DNA from: Chitinophagaceae bacterium
GTDB taxonomy: Bacteria > Bacteroidota > Bacteroidia > Chitinophagales > Chitinophagaceae
Length of the DNA: 64,000 nucleotides
Direction: 5' to 3'
NCBI GenBank assembly: GCA_016787065.1
Contig: JAEUVD010000053.1
Coordinates: 25,765 to 89,764 of the forward strand
The position numbers were made by a program, and so were the translations under genes. Numbering within the stretch: the stretch's first letter is position 1; every line of letters begins with the position of its first letter. The notes under the pieces are model-generated. The model saw nothing but the letters and a program-made list of their open reading frames with translations, was not told the DNA's origin and ran no database searches. Below, piece after piece: positions 25,634-33,096 of the stretch.

Positions 25634-26527
25634 TTATTGCTTAATAATTTGTTTGTTTAAAACTGTTTTACCGGATTTGTAAACTTGAAGTATGTAAGAA
25701 CCATTGGCAAGTTCCTTCATATCAACGGCAAGTGTAGTTGTTCCAGCAGTAATTTCTTCTTGAACTGTTTTTACAACACGTCCATTGTTATCAACTACTT
25801 TCAACGTAACATTTTCGTTTTTAGTAACAGATAAATCAACTTTTACAAATTCAACAACCGGATTAGGGTAAACGTTGATATTTTCAGAAACTACAGACGC
25901 TACTTGATTTGTTGTACTTGGTTTATTATTGATAGTTGGATTACTTTCTACAAAATATTCAGGGCCTTGTTTTTCAAAGCTGAAACTTTTTTGTGACGTG
26001 ATTGATTTTCCGCTTGCGTTATTTTCAACAAAAGCAGTTACAGCACTTTTAGTTTTACCATTAGCTATTTGGAAAGCCCACTCAAAATTAGGGGTTACTG
26101 ATCCAAAAGATTCTGTATTTGTTAAACGGAAAGTACCAAGCTTTACCCCTTGAGATGGAATAACTGGAGCTAAAGTATGTGCCGTTTGAATAGCCGCTAA
26201 TAAACGAATTTGCTTGGTTTCAGGATTGATAGTCCAATTTGGATTTTGTTGGTTAGCCGCCAACATTGGGTCAGCTGAACCCTTTACAAACTGTCCGGTA
26301 ATAACACCACCGTTGGCCAACCCGTTGTAGTTAAAGTTGATACCAGCTTGAAACGATTGAAACTTCAAGTTTTGTTTACTGGTGTTGGATAAGTAAACAT
26401 CAAACTCGATAACATTGTTTGTGTTTTTTGGTTGGTTAATGTTTTTGATTGTACAAGTGAAATCACCTGCGAACATCGCCTGCGCTGCAGAGATGAACAT
26501 AAAACTGAGAAGAATAATTTTTTTCAT
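25634..26527 (-). CDS. T9SS-secreted protein, paralogue of the 23394 gene
   Basis: A 297-residue secreted protein with signal peptide (KKIILLSFMFISAAQAMFAG), a domain of about 190 residues like that at the start of the 23394-25505 product (both share INFNYNGLANGGVIT-type and a QGPEYFVESNPTIN-type block), and a type A T9SS sorting domain (NINVYPNPVVEFVKVDL, NGSYILQVYKSG). It lacks the Cys repeats of its neighbour, so the pair differ by loss or gain of the repeat region. The ATG at 26527 starts a proper signal peptide; a TTG 6 nt upstream is ignored. Function unknown. Confidence 0.83.
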   Translation of the reverse strand: MKKIILLSFMFISAAQAMFAGDFTCTIKNINQPKNTNNVIEFDVYLSNTSKQNLKFQSFQAGINFNYNGLANGGVITGQFVKGSADPMLAANQQNPNWTINPETKQIRLLAAIQTAHTLAPVIPSQGVKLGTFRLTNTESFGSVTPNFEWAFQIANGKTKSAVTAFVENNASGKSITSQKSFSFEKQGPEYFVESNPTINNKPSTTNQVASVVSENINVYPNPVVEFVKVDLSVTKNENVTLKVVDNNGRVVKTVQEEITAGTTTLAVDMKELANGSYILQVYKSGKTVLNKQIIKQ

Positions 26528-26633
26528 GATCAAAGATTATTTTTTGTTTGACTTATTGATTTAAAATGATAAATAAAAGTAAGGCGGAATCGAATAGCAA
26601 AAACAACTTTTTTAGAATCTGGTAGTATTTTAA

Positions 26634-26662
26634 CAAAAAAAGGGGCTTTTCGCCCCTTTTTT
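26634..26662 (-). terminator. Bidirectional terminator after gldJ
   Basis: AGGGGC / GCCCCT with a 5-nt loop, flanked by A-run upstream and T-run downstream, 22 nt past the gldJ stop codon. It separates gldJ from the T9SS gene downstream of it. Confidence 0.85.
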
Positions 26663-26683
26663 AACATTTGTTACTATTAAAGA

Positions 26684-28201
26684 TTATCTTGATTTCTTTT
26701 TTGAACCTCGGAAATAATGACCACCTTCTCCTTTCAATGAAGGGCTACCAAGGCGATCTTGAGCACAACGGAAACCGATGGTTGGGCTGCAATGGCGAGC
26801 TTGTAAAAAACGACGAGTACCAGGAGCTAACCAATAAGCACGGTCGGTATAACTACCTCCTTTATACACATGAGCACTATCATTAATTAAAGTAGTATTG
26901 CCATAATCATAAAATACGCCTGAAACGCTGTCACCATCAATATAGTTAACTACATTAGGCTCACGATATAGTTGATGTTTACGCGCTAATTCTTCTGGAG
27001 TTACCAAACGCTTCTGCATGGCACCAGCGCTATCTTTCTCTTCTAAAGAATAATCTTCTAAGGTGATATAGGTATCATAAATATTACCACGGAAAGGATC
27101 GGCATCTGGACCATCCGAAATGGTATTTGGACGATATACATCTAAAACCCACTCACTTACATTACCAGCCATATTATAAAGACCGAAACCATTTGGTTTG
27201 TAAGAATTTACCGGAGCGGTACGGGAAGAGTTATCATTCAAACCACCGGCAACACCCATCGCATCACCAGCTCCACGCATAAAGTTTGCTAGCTCACGAC
27301 CTTGGAACGCATTACGTTCTGTTTCACGGGTTGTTAAATTATCAGCCCAAGGATAAATAGGGCGATTCACATTTACTTCCTCACCGATACGACGTTTATT
27401 ATCTTTTTCAGGATTATAGGCAATCATACCAAGCGCGGCATATTCCCATTCAGCTTCTGTAGGAAGGCGCACGGGGGCAATTAAAATACCATCTTCGTAG
27501 TTCACATTACGATTTTTTGATCCTGTTGGGTTCAAATCACGTTTTTTAACTCCGGCAGAACCTTCGTACTGTCCGGCGATATAAGATTTAGTATTAAAGT
27601 TCTCTTCAGAAATCTGATAAGCGTTCTTTTTTAAATAGCCGCGTTTTATAAGAATAAGTTCATTAATGCGGTCTGTACGCCATTTACAATAAGCGTTAGC
27701 TTGTTCCCAAGAAACACCAACTACCGGATAGTTGTTATAGGCCGCATCGCGGAAATAACGTTCCACCATAGTTTCGTTATACTGCAACGCTTTGCGCCAA
27801 CATTGTGTATCAGGTAAAGCGTTTTGATAAATCTCCGGATAATCGTTGAAATAGGTACGACCTAACCAATACGTGTATTCGCGATAATTAACATTGGCTA
27901 CTTCTGTTTCATCCATAAAGAAGGACGATACTGTAACCGCGTGAGGAACATTATTATTGTCGTACATTAAATCCTCATCGGTTTGTCCCATTGTAAAACG
28001 ACCACCTTCTACAAACACCATTCCGGGTGCTAAGTACTGACCTTCGTAAAGCGGTACATCAAAACCACCCATACGACGGTCGTTGAAAGCCCAGCCTGTT
28101 TTAGACGACACCAAATTTGAGGATTTTTTCGTTCCGCAAGAGCTGATGAGTACCACAGCCGACAATAGAATCAATCCATGAATCCCAAAAATTCTTTTCA
28201 T
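26684..28201 (-). CDS. gldJ: Gliding motility / T9SS lipoprotein GldJ
   Basis: A 505-residue lipoprotein of the formylglycine-generating-enzyme-like (SUMF1) fold that lacks enzyme function in the gliding family. The lipobox LISSCG puts the lipidated Cys near 22. A TGWAFNDRRMGGFDV start and APGMVFVEGGRFTMG lead into the SUMF1 domain (about 60-480), with SSFFMDETEVANVNYREY, NYPVVGVSWEQANAYCKWR, APVRLPTEAEWEYAA, FGLYNMAGNVSEWVLDVYR and the C-terminal GFRCAQDR. GldJ stabilises other Gld components and is needed for gliding and T9SS in Flavobacterium. It could be confused with GldK, but the N-terminal and ETEVANVNY details favour GldJ. Neighbours are unrelated; no gldK, gldL or gldM is present. 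Confidence 0.82.
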   Translation of the reverse strand: MKRIFGIHGLILLSAVVLISSCGTKKSSNLVSSKTGWAFNDRRMGGFDVPLYEGQYLAPGMVFVEGGRFTMGQTDEDLMYDNNNVPHAVTVSSFFMDETEVANVNYREYTYWLGRTYFNDYPEIYQNALPDTQCWRKALQYNETMVERYFRDAAYNNYPVVGVSWEQANAYCKWRTDRINELILIKRGYLKKNAYQISEENFNTKSYIAGQYEGSAGVKKRDLNPTGSKNRNVNYEDGILIAPVRLPTEAEWEYAALGMIAYNPEKDNKRRIGEEVNVNRPIYPWADNLTTRETERNAFQGRELANFMRGAGDAMGVAGGLNDNSSRTAPVNSYKPNGFGLYNMAGNVSEWVLDVYRPNTISDGPDADPFRGNIYDTYITLEDYSLEEKDSAGAMQKRLVTPEELARKHQLYREPNVVNYIDGDSVSGVFYDYGNTTLINDSAHVYKGGSYTDRAYWLAPGTRRFLQARHCSPTIGFRCAQDRLGSPSLKGEGGHYFRGSKKKSR

Positions 28202-28235
28202 GTGCTCTGTTATATTATCTTTTTAAAAATTCAAG

Positions 28236-28243
28236 CAAATATA
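28236..28243 (-). promoter_or_regulatory. gldJ -7 box
   Basis: The minus strand reads TATATTTG (TAnnTTTG), 34 nt upstream of the gldJ ATG at 28201, with a TTG at 28265-28267 (21-nt spacer, a little long). Confidence 0.5.
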
Positions 28244-28351
28244 GTTTTTCCTGTATGTTTTACACAAACAAAACACAATGATAAACCATTCCTTTCAATT
28301 TTTCAATATTTATTTAAAATAAAATAACATCCATAAGGTTAACCGAAGAAA

Positions 28352-29014
28352 TTAATCTGTGATTGCCTTCTCAATGAAATCAATGAGTGGATTCATGGTT
28401 TCAAAACAGGTTGAAATTTCCTTCTGCAACCCTTTACTCATCATGATTTCATCAGAAATTGGTTTGCCAGCAATATAATTCTTCAACTTTAAATATTCCA
28501 CCAAAGGATGTTCCGGATCATACCCTTTAGGAGGGCGAGCCAAACTGCCTTCGGCATCTAATTTCCCAAAAACGGATTTGAATTTCTTACCTTCAACGAT
28601 AGCCAGAAAGTCGTTTTGATGGTAATCTAATTCCTGACGGATTTTTTTTAAATGCTCCGGTGCAGGCTGCCAAATTCCACCTCCAATAAAACTTGCACCC
28701 GGTTCTATATGAATATAAAAACCGCCTCCTGAATCTTTTTTGCCCCCAATACTAAAGGCAGCACCAATATTGGTTTTGTACGGGTCCTTGTTTTTTGAAA
28801 ACCGAACATCCCGATGAATACGGAATAAGCACTTTTTTGGCTCTAGCTCGGCATAGCGGCTATCTAGTTTACTTAAAGCAGTCACCGCAAAAGAGGCTAT
28901 ATCGATTACATTTTCTTTAGCCGCTTCGTATTGCGCCCGATGAGCATCAAACCAAGCTTTATTATTATTTTTCTTGAGCTGTTTTAAAAAATCGAACGTG
29001 CCTTTTTCTAACAT
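28352..29014 (-). CDS. DUF2461 family protein
   Basis: A 220-residue protein of the conserved DUF2461 (TIGR02453) family. Typical motifs are GTFDFLKQLKKNNNKAWFDAHR at the start, KKCLFRIHRDVRFSKNKDPYKTN in the middle, and GGGFYIHIEPGASFIGGGIW. The biochemical function is not known. I took the ATG at 29014: the frame is open to 29101, but that extension would code a hydrophobic run unlike the family, and the true start MLEKGTFDF matches. It is divergent from the gene at 29095, with about 80 bp between the starts. Confidence 0.85.
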   Translation of the reverse strand: MLEKGTFDFLKQLKKNNNKAWFDAHRAQYEAAKENVIDIASFAVTALSKLDSRYAELEPKKCLFRIHRDVRFSKNKDPYKTNIGAAFSIGGKKDSGGGFYIHIEPGASFIGGGIWQPAPEHLKKIRQELDYHQNDFLAIVEGKKFKSVFGKLDAEGSLARPPKGYDPEHPLVEYLKLKNYIAGKPISDEIMMSKGLQKEISTCFETMNPLIDFIEKAITD

Positions 29015-29094
29015 TTTATCTATTTTTATGGTGCTAAAGATAAATATATAGAAAACATTAATTATTTTTCCGACCTTAATAATTATAGACAACA

Positions 29095-29958
29095 ATGACA
29101 AAACGTATTTTTACTCTGGCTTTGTGCCTTGCTGTGTTCGGTCAGGTGACGAAGATTCAGGCGCAATCGGATAAAAACAAGAAGAGCCGATACTATCAAA
29201 ATCAAACTACAGCACCGGAAGAGTTTAACGTGGAAGGATTTTTTCAGGAGCCTGAACGTAAACAAGTAGAAAAGAAAACGGATGAAAAAGAGTACGAAGT
29301 TAAAATACGTCGGAACGAGGCTGACTCTAAATATTATGATGAGAAACGTGTTGTAAAAGAAGACGAAGGTGCCATGGAAAAAGAAGAACCGGCTGCACAA
29401 AAACGTCGTGAGCGTCGTAACCAAACGGCGTATCCAACTACGTATGGTGGTGTTCGACGCTATAACGAAAATCGTAATAAATATGATAAATATTACGATG
29501 GAAGCGCTCCGGTTGTAACTCAACGTGAGGAAGAAATGCCTGAACCTGCTCCAGCACCTAAACCAGCTAAACCAAGTAAAACTAAAAAGAAACAAGTTGA
29601 AGATCGTGAAATTGGCATGACCCCGAATGAACACGAGTATAAAACAACGGTTGTTAAAAAACGTTATACCAACTTAGATGTTTTATGTGATGATTTAGAC
29701 CTAGCCAAAGTGCAACGTCCTGTATTTAAGGGTATTTGTAGTGAATGCTCTCGCGATGTTGATAAAATTATCACCGATAAGAACTTAAGCAGTTTAGAAA
29801 AAAATTACAACCTGAAACAATGTTACATGATGCGTGACAAACGCTTACGTGAAACGTTGGATGACGATCAATACCGTAAATTCTTACGCGTAAAAGATGC
29901 GGATGAATATTTGGTAATAACCAAAGATCTTGAATTACGCGATGGTGTAAATAAATAA
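29095..29958 (+). CDS. Exported charged protein of unknown function
   Basis: A 287-residue predicted periplasmic or surface protein. A signal peptide (TKRIFTLALCLAVFGQVTKIQAQ) is followed by a long, highly charged, likely unstructured part (about 25-185; many Lys, Glu, Arg, Tyr) with a Pro/Ala segment PEPAPAPKPAKPSKTKKK. The C-terminal domain (about 195-280) has two cysteines (GICSECSRDVDKII) and a helical pattern. I do not recognise a family. It is alone between divergent DUF2461 and convergent glycosyltransferase genes and ends in a strong terminator. Confidence 0.7.
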   Translation: MTKRIFTLALCLAVFGQVTKIQAQSDKNKKSRYYQNQTTAPEEFNVEGFFQEPERKQVEKKTDEKEYEVKIRRNEADSKYYDEKRVVKEDEGAMEKEEPAAQKRRERRNQTAYPTTYGGVRRYNENRNKYDKYYDGSAPVVTQREEEMPEPAPAPKPAKPSKTKKKQVEDREIGMTPNEHEYKTTVVKKRYTNLDVLCDDLDLAKVQRPVFKGICSECSRDVDKIITDKNLSSLEKNYNLKQCYMMRDKRLRETLDDDQYRKFLRVKDADEYLVITKDLELRDGVNK

Positions 29959-29981
29959 GACCACGTTAAATGAACATATTA

Positions 29982-30014
29982 AATCCGTTACAACCTTGTA
30001 GCGGATTTTTTTTT
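29982..30014 (+). terminator. Terminator of the 29095 gene
   Basis: A 12-bp stem (AATCCGTTACAA / TTGTAGCGGATT, one G-U pair) with a 2-nt loop and a run of nine T. Lies 23 nt after the stop. Confidence 0.88.
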
Positions 30015-30042
30015 GACTTCTTTCTTTCTTTAGCAACAAAGG

Positions 30043-31095
30043 TTAATCCTTTAATTCAACGATTTTGAAATCTAATTCAGTAAAGAGCTTCTTTTTCCTT
30101 AAAAAATAATCTAGGATAATATAACCCTTGTACATACCCGACAGCGTTGGATTCTGCACTAGTTTTTGACTTTCCTTTCTTTTCTTGAACCAAAAAGAAA
30201 ATTTGAAAAAGAAATGCCAATGTGCTTTAATGATTGCTTTAACTTCTTTAAAATCGCCTTTTAACAGCGCTCTAGCACCACTAATGCCATCTAAAATTAA
30301 GCGAAAAGGCAGCATCCAAAGCAATCGGTTGGTTGGTAAATTCTTCAATAATAAAACAAGACTGTTGCGATAGTTGTAATAAATTTTTTGAGGACTACCA
30401 TAACTTATAACACTTCCGCCGATATGATAAACGGTTGAAGCTCCACAATAGGCAATTCGGTAACCAGCATTTTTCATACGCCAACATAAATCTACCTCTT
30501 CCATATGGGCATATACATCCCGGTCAAGTCCGCCGAGTTCATGATAAAGTTCAGCACGAACAAACATACAACCGCCACCAGCCCAGAAAACTTCAATCGT
30601 ATCGTCGTACTGATGTTCATCTTTTTCGAGGGTAAAAAAAATCCGACCTCTACAAAAAAGGTATCCCCAACGATCGATAAATCCACCACCTGCACCGGCA
30701 TATTCAAACATGGATTTATCCTTATAATACTTAATTTTAGGTTGCACCGCACCGAGGTCGGGGTGCTTTTCCATTACGAGGTGCAAGGGTTGAAACCAAC
30801 CTGTTGTGATTTCAAAATCAGCACTCAACAGCACGTAGTATTTAGCCTGAATTTGTTTTAGTCCTTCATAATACCCATTGGCAAACCCTCTATTCAAATC
30901 CAATCGAATAAGATGCACCTCCGGAAATTGTTGTTTTACATAATCATAGGTATCGTCTGTTGAAGCATTATCTATCAATACCACATCGTACCGATTCTTA
31001 GCTTCGAGAAGTAACTGCGGAAAAAAAAGTTGGTGAAGATCTTTGCCATGATAACTCAATACTACTACAGCAGTATCGTGGCGGCAAACAACCAT
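30043..31095 (-). CDS. Family 2 glycosyltransferase (rhamnosyltransferase-like)
   Basis: A 350-residue GT2 enzyme of the rhamnosyl/WsaF-like type that adds sugars to surface polysaccharide. Motifs include AVVVLSYHGKDL (first strand), DVVLIDNASTDDTYDYV, NRGFANGYYEGL, LLSADFEITTGW at the place of the DxD motif, GGGCMFVRAELYHELGGLD, and HMEEVDLCWRM with the catalytic base region. A C-terminal amphipathic portion follows. The ATG at 31095 was taken. It starts 8 nt after the small single-TM protein, so the pair are probably one operon. Sugar donor and acceptor cannot be told. Confidence 0.85.
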   Translation of the reverse strand: MVVCRHDTAVVVLSYHGKDLHQLFFPQLLLEAKNRYDVVLIDNASTDDTYDYVKQQFPEVHLIRLDLNRGFANGYYEGLKQIQAKYYVLLSADFEITTGWFQPLHLVMEKHPDLGAVQPKIKYYKDKSMFEYAGAGGGFIDRWGYLFCRGRIFFTLEKDEHQYDDTIEVFWAGGGCMFVRAELYHELGGLDRDVYAHMEEVDLCWRMKNAGYRIAYCGASTVYHIGGSVISYGSPQKIYYNYRNSLVLLLKNLPTNRLLWMLPFRLILDGISGARALLKGDFKEVKAIIKAHWHFFFKFSFWFKKRKESQKLVQNPTLSGMYKGYIILDYFLRKKKLFTELDFKIVELKD

Positions 31096-31103
31096 TATTT
31101 AAA

Positions 31104-31322
31104 TTATTGAGCTTTATATTTTGGATCAGCCATTGTGCTTTCAGGAACTTCAATTTTCTCTGTGCTTTTGAAAGAACGCGTCCACAAGCCATAATTACAC
31201 CCAACTGCAAACAAGAATAGGCTGAAGAAACCTAATACGAACAAAAATCGAGATTTACTTGGCTTACTATACTCAATATCAACCGGGTTTTTTTCGAATT
31301 CGTCTTGATTAAAATGACTCAT
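31104..31322 (-). CDS. Small single-helix membrane protein
   Basis: A 72-residue protein with a charged N-terminus, one transmembrane helix (RFLFVLGFFSLFLFAVGCNYG, about residues 25-45) and a short polar tail. I recognise no family. It heads a two-gene unit with the glycosyltransferase and has its own -7 box, divergent from the acetyltransferase gene. Confidence 0.6.
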   Translation of the reverse strand: MSHFNQDEFEKNPVDIEYSKPSKSRFLFVLGFFSLFLFAVGCNYGLWTRSFKSTEKIEVPESTMADPKYKAQ

Positions 31323-31347
31323 GAGTGTATTATAATTTTAACGTCGA

Positions 31348-31355
31348 CAAATGTA
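31348..31355 (-). promoter_or_regulatory. Bacteroidota -7 box, glycosyltransferase operon
   Basis: The minus strand reads TACATTTG (TAnnTTTG), 25 nt upstream of the ATG at 31322. Confidence 0.4.
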
Positions 31356-31365
31356 CATGATTTTC

Positions 31366-31373
31366 TAAATTTG
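31366..31373 (+). promoter_or_regulatory. Bacteroidota -7 box, acetyltransferase gene
   Basis: TAAATTTG (TAnnTTTG), 32 nt before the ATG at 31406. It lies back to back with the divergent -7 box at 31348. Confidence 0.4.
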
Positions 31374-31405
31374 TACGAGTCTTCACCTTTTTCTTTCAAA
31401 AAATC

Positions 31406-31963
31406 ATGAATCAACATCCCGTACTGGCTTTCAATGGTTACAGTTTATACGCGCTTCAACCTGAACATATCGAGGCCTTTCATCATTTAGTTACAAAAAA
31501 CAGAGATCGTTTAGCCTCTTTTTTTGCTGGTATTGTGAAGCAAACCGGCAGCAAAGAAGCAACCATGGAATTCTTGCAGGGTGTTAAACAAAAACAAGCA
31601 GAGAAATTGTATTTACCTTTTATCTTATGTGAAGATAAGCAAGAGGAAATCCTTTGTTTTCTTGACATTAAGAATATAGACTGGAATATTCCCAAAGCGG
31701 AATTAGGGTGCTTTACCGACGTAGATAGCGCCGGTAAGAAATTAACACAGCAAGCATTACAGCAATTCGTTACCTATTGTTTTCAAGAATTGGGATTTTT
31801 AAAACTATTTTTAAGAACCCATGAACAAAATGCAGCCGCACGCAGTATTGCTGAAAAATGTGGTTTTGAACAGGAAGGTAAAATTAGAAAAGATTATAAA
31901 TCTACCTCGGGTGAGGTAATTGATTTGCTCTATTATGGCCAAGTTAATCCGAATGTATCTTGA
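31406..31963 (+). CDS. GNAT acetyltransferase (RimJ/RimL-like)
   Basis: A 185-residue N-acetyltransferase of the RimJ/RimL branch, which acetylates protein N-termini or amino compounds with acetyl-CoA. The core is AELGCFTDVDSAGKKLTQQA (motif A, which normally reads Q/RxxGxG/A and is here DSAGKKLTQQA), then LFLRTHEQNAAARSIAEKCG with the NxxAxxxxEKxGF signature and a final GEVIDLLYYG. The start at 31406 fits the family. It stands alone; the substrate is unknown. Confidence 0.85.
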   Translation: MNQHPVLAFNGYSLYALQPEHIEAFHHLVTKNRDRLASFFAGIVKQTGSKEATMEFLQGVKQKQAEKLYLPFILCEDKQEEILCFLDIKNIDWNIPKAELGCFTDVDSAGKKLTQQALQQFVTYCFQELGFLKLFLRTHEQNAAARSIAEKCGFEQEGKIRKDYKSTSGEVIDLLYYGQVNPNVS

Positions 31964-32014
31964 GTAAAGCAATAACTCATTTTACAACTCGATGGATCCC
32001 TTCATCATGAACTC

Positions 32015-32737
32015 TTAATTAACAGGAACCTTAGGTTGAATGATTTTCGCATTCATTCGAGAACCAAAAAAAGCGCTCAATTCGTCAACCGAATAAGCAT
32101 TCTCCAAACGATGTTCACCAATTGCGGTTCTAGTTAATCGTTTAAGATACGCGCCACAACCTAAAGCCTGACCAAGATCATGAGCAATAGACCGAATATA
32201 AGTTCCGCTGCTACAACGAATTCTGAAATAGAGGTCAGGCAGTTTACATTGTTCTATTTGGAACGTATAAATTATAACATCCCGTGGTTTCAAAATTACC
32301 TCCTCCCCTTTTCGTGCCAACTCGTAAACAGGTTTACCCCCTTGTTTGATAGCAGAATGAATGGGAGGAAATTGCTGTATCGAACCTATAAATTGAGGAA
32401 GTATATGATGAATGGATTCTTCCGTAATAGCGCTAATATCTTTTTCATTTTCCGGAAAACTTTCTAGGTCATAGGTAGGTGTAATTTCTCCGAGATGAAT
32501 AATGCCTGTGTACTCTTTATCTTGCCCTATGAGCTCCGTTAATTTCTTTGTGAACTTACCTGTACAACAAATCATTAAACCATCAGCTAAAGGGTCGAGT
32601 GTTCCGGCATGACCAATTTTTGCCTTCGTCCATTTCTTAAGTTGTGTTACCAACCCAAAAGAAGTCCAACCATAAGGCTTATCTAGCAGTAACATCGCAC
32701 CTTCATTAAAATTCAATGCACTAATTTCTATTTTCAT
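32015..32737 (-). CDS. truB: tRNA pseudouridine-55 synthase
   Basis: A 240-residue TruB, which converts U55 of the tRNA T arm to pseudouridine. The catalytic motif GHAGTLDPLADGLM contains the active-site Asp, and the LLLDKPYGWTSFGLVTQLKK start and SSGTYIRSIAHDLGQALG (motif III) are typical. ATG codons occur at 32758 and 32737; the shorter start is preferred because nothing before it is family-like. Length is normal for the Bacteroidota form. No co-directional partner is close. Confidence 0.95.
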   Translation of the reverse strand: MKIEISALNFNEGAMLLLDKPYGWTSFGLVTQLKKWTKAKIGHAGTLDPLADGLMICCTGKFTKKLTELIGQDKEYTGIIHLGEITPTYDLESFPENEKDISAITEESIHHILPQFIGSIQQFPPIHSAIKQGGKPVYELARKGEEVILKPRDVIIYTFQIEQCKLPDLYFRIRCSSGTYIRSIAHDLGQALGCGAYLKRLTRTAIGEHRLENAYSVDELSAFFGSRMNAKIIQPKVPVN

Positions 32738-32758
32738 GGCGTGCGCAAGGTACACCAT

Positions 32759-33096
32759 GAATAGGGACGTGGCGTTTTTAATGACTTATTGATTTTTGAA
32801 AAACTTTGTTGACCGTTAAGGATTCTTTTGGCAAAATGGTCGCCATGAAAATGATTCGGTTAAAAAAACCAAATCACTCAAAAAACATGGAAACGATAAC
32901 GAACTACTCTGCACACAAAAACGAAATTCAAGTATAGAAAGCTCATTCTCTATGAAATTCCTCTTCGTATGCAATGGATGTCTTTAACATGAACTCACCC
33001 TATCATAGTAAATTACCTTTCTATTTTCTTCTTGATAAGAATCACCTCTTAGGGTGAATTTCTCATCGAAGTAAATTAGTTTCTTTGTTGTTGAGA
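32759..33096. other. Gene-free stretch before the TPR kinase gene
   Basis: 338 bp without a credible gene; a 33-codon frame at 32836-32937 has no support. It contains a TCACCC half-site at 32995 and the full palindrome with -7 box described separately. Confidence 0.5.
33042..33087 (+). promoter_or_regulatory. Palindromic operator plus -7 element before the kinase gene
   Basis: TCACCTCTTAGGGTGA (33042-33057) is followed by exactly 22 nt and then TTTCTTTG (33080-33087), a near-match to TAnnTTTG; the ATG is at 33097. The same palindrome class and the same 22-nt spacing occur before the collagen-like adhesin gene, in reverse orientation, at 38975-39020. Position and form suit an activator site in a promoter lacking a good -33 element. 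Confidence 0.6.

Noticed and set aside
26668..26886. 72-residue plus-strand frame
   Set aside because: It lies opposite the end of gldJ and shows no coding signal.
26684..28201. GldK or a true formylglycine-generating enzyme
   Set aside because: Lipobox and the N-terminal and ETEVANVNY details fit GldJ better.
28352..29101. Longer start for the DUF2461 gene
   Set aside because: The extra residues are hydrophobic and unlike the family; the ATG at 29014 gives the correct start.
32836..32937. 33-codon frame before the TPR kinase
   Set aside because: No promoter of its own, no family, and it lies in the regulatory region.
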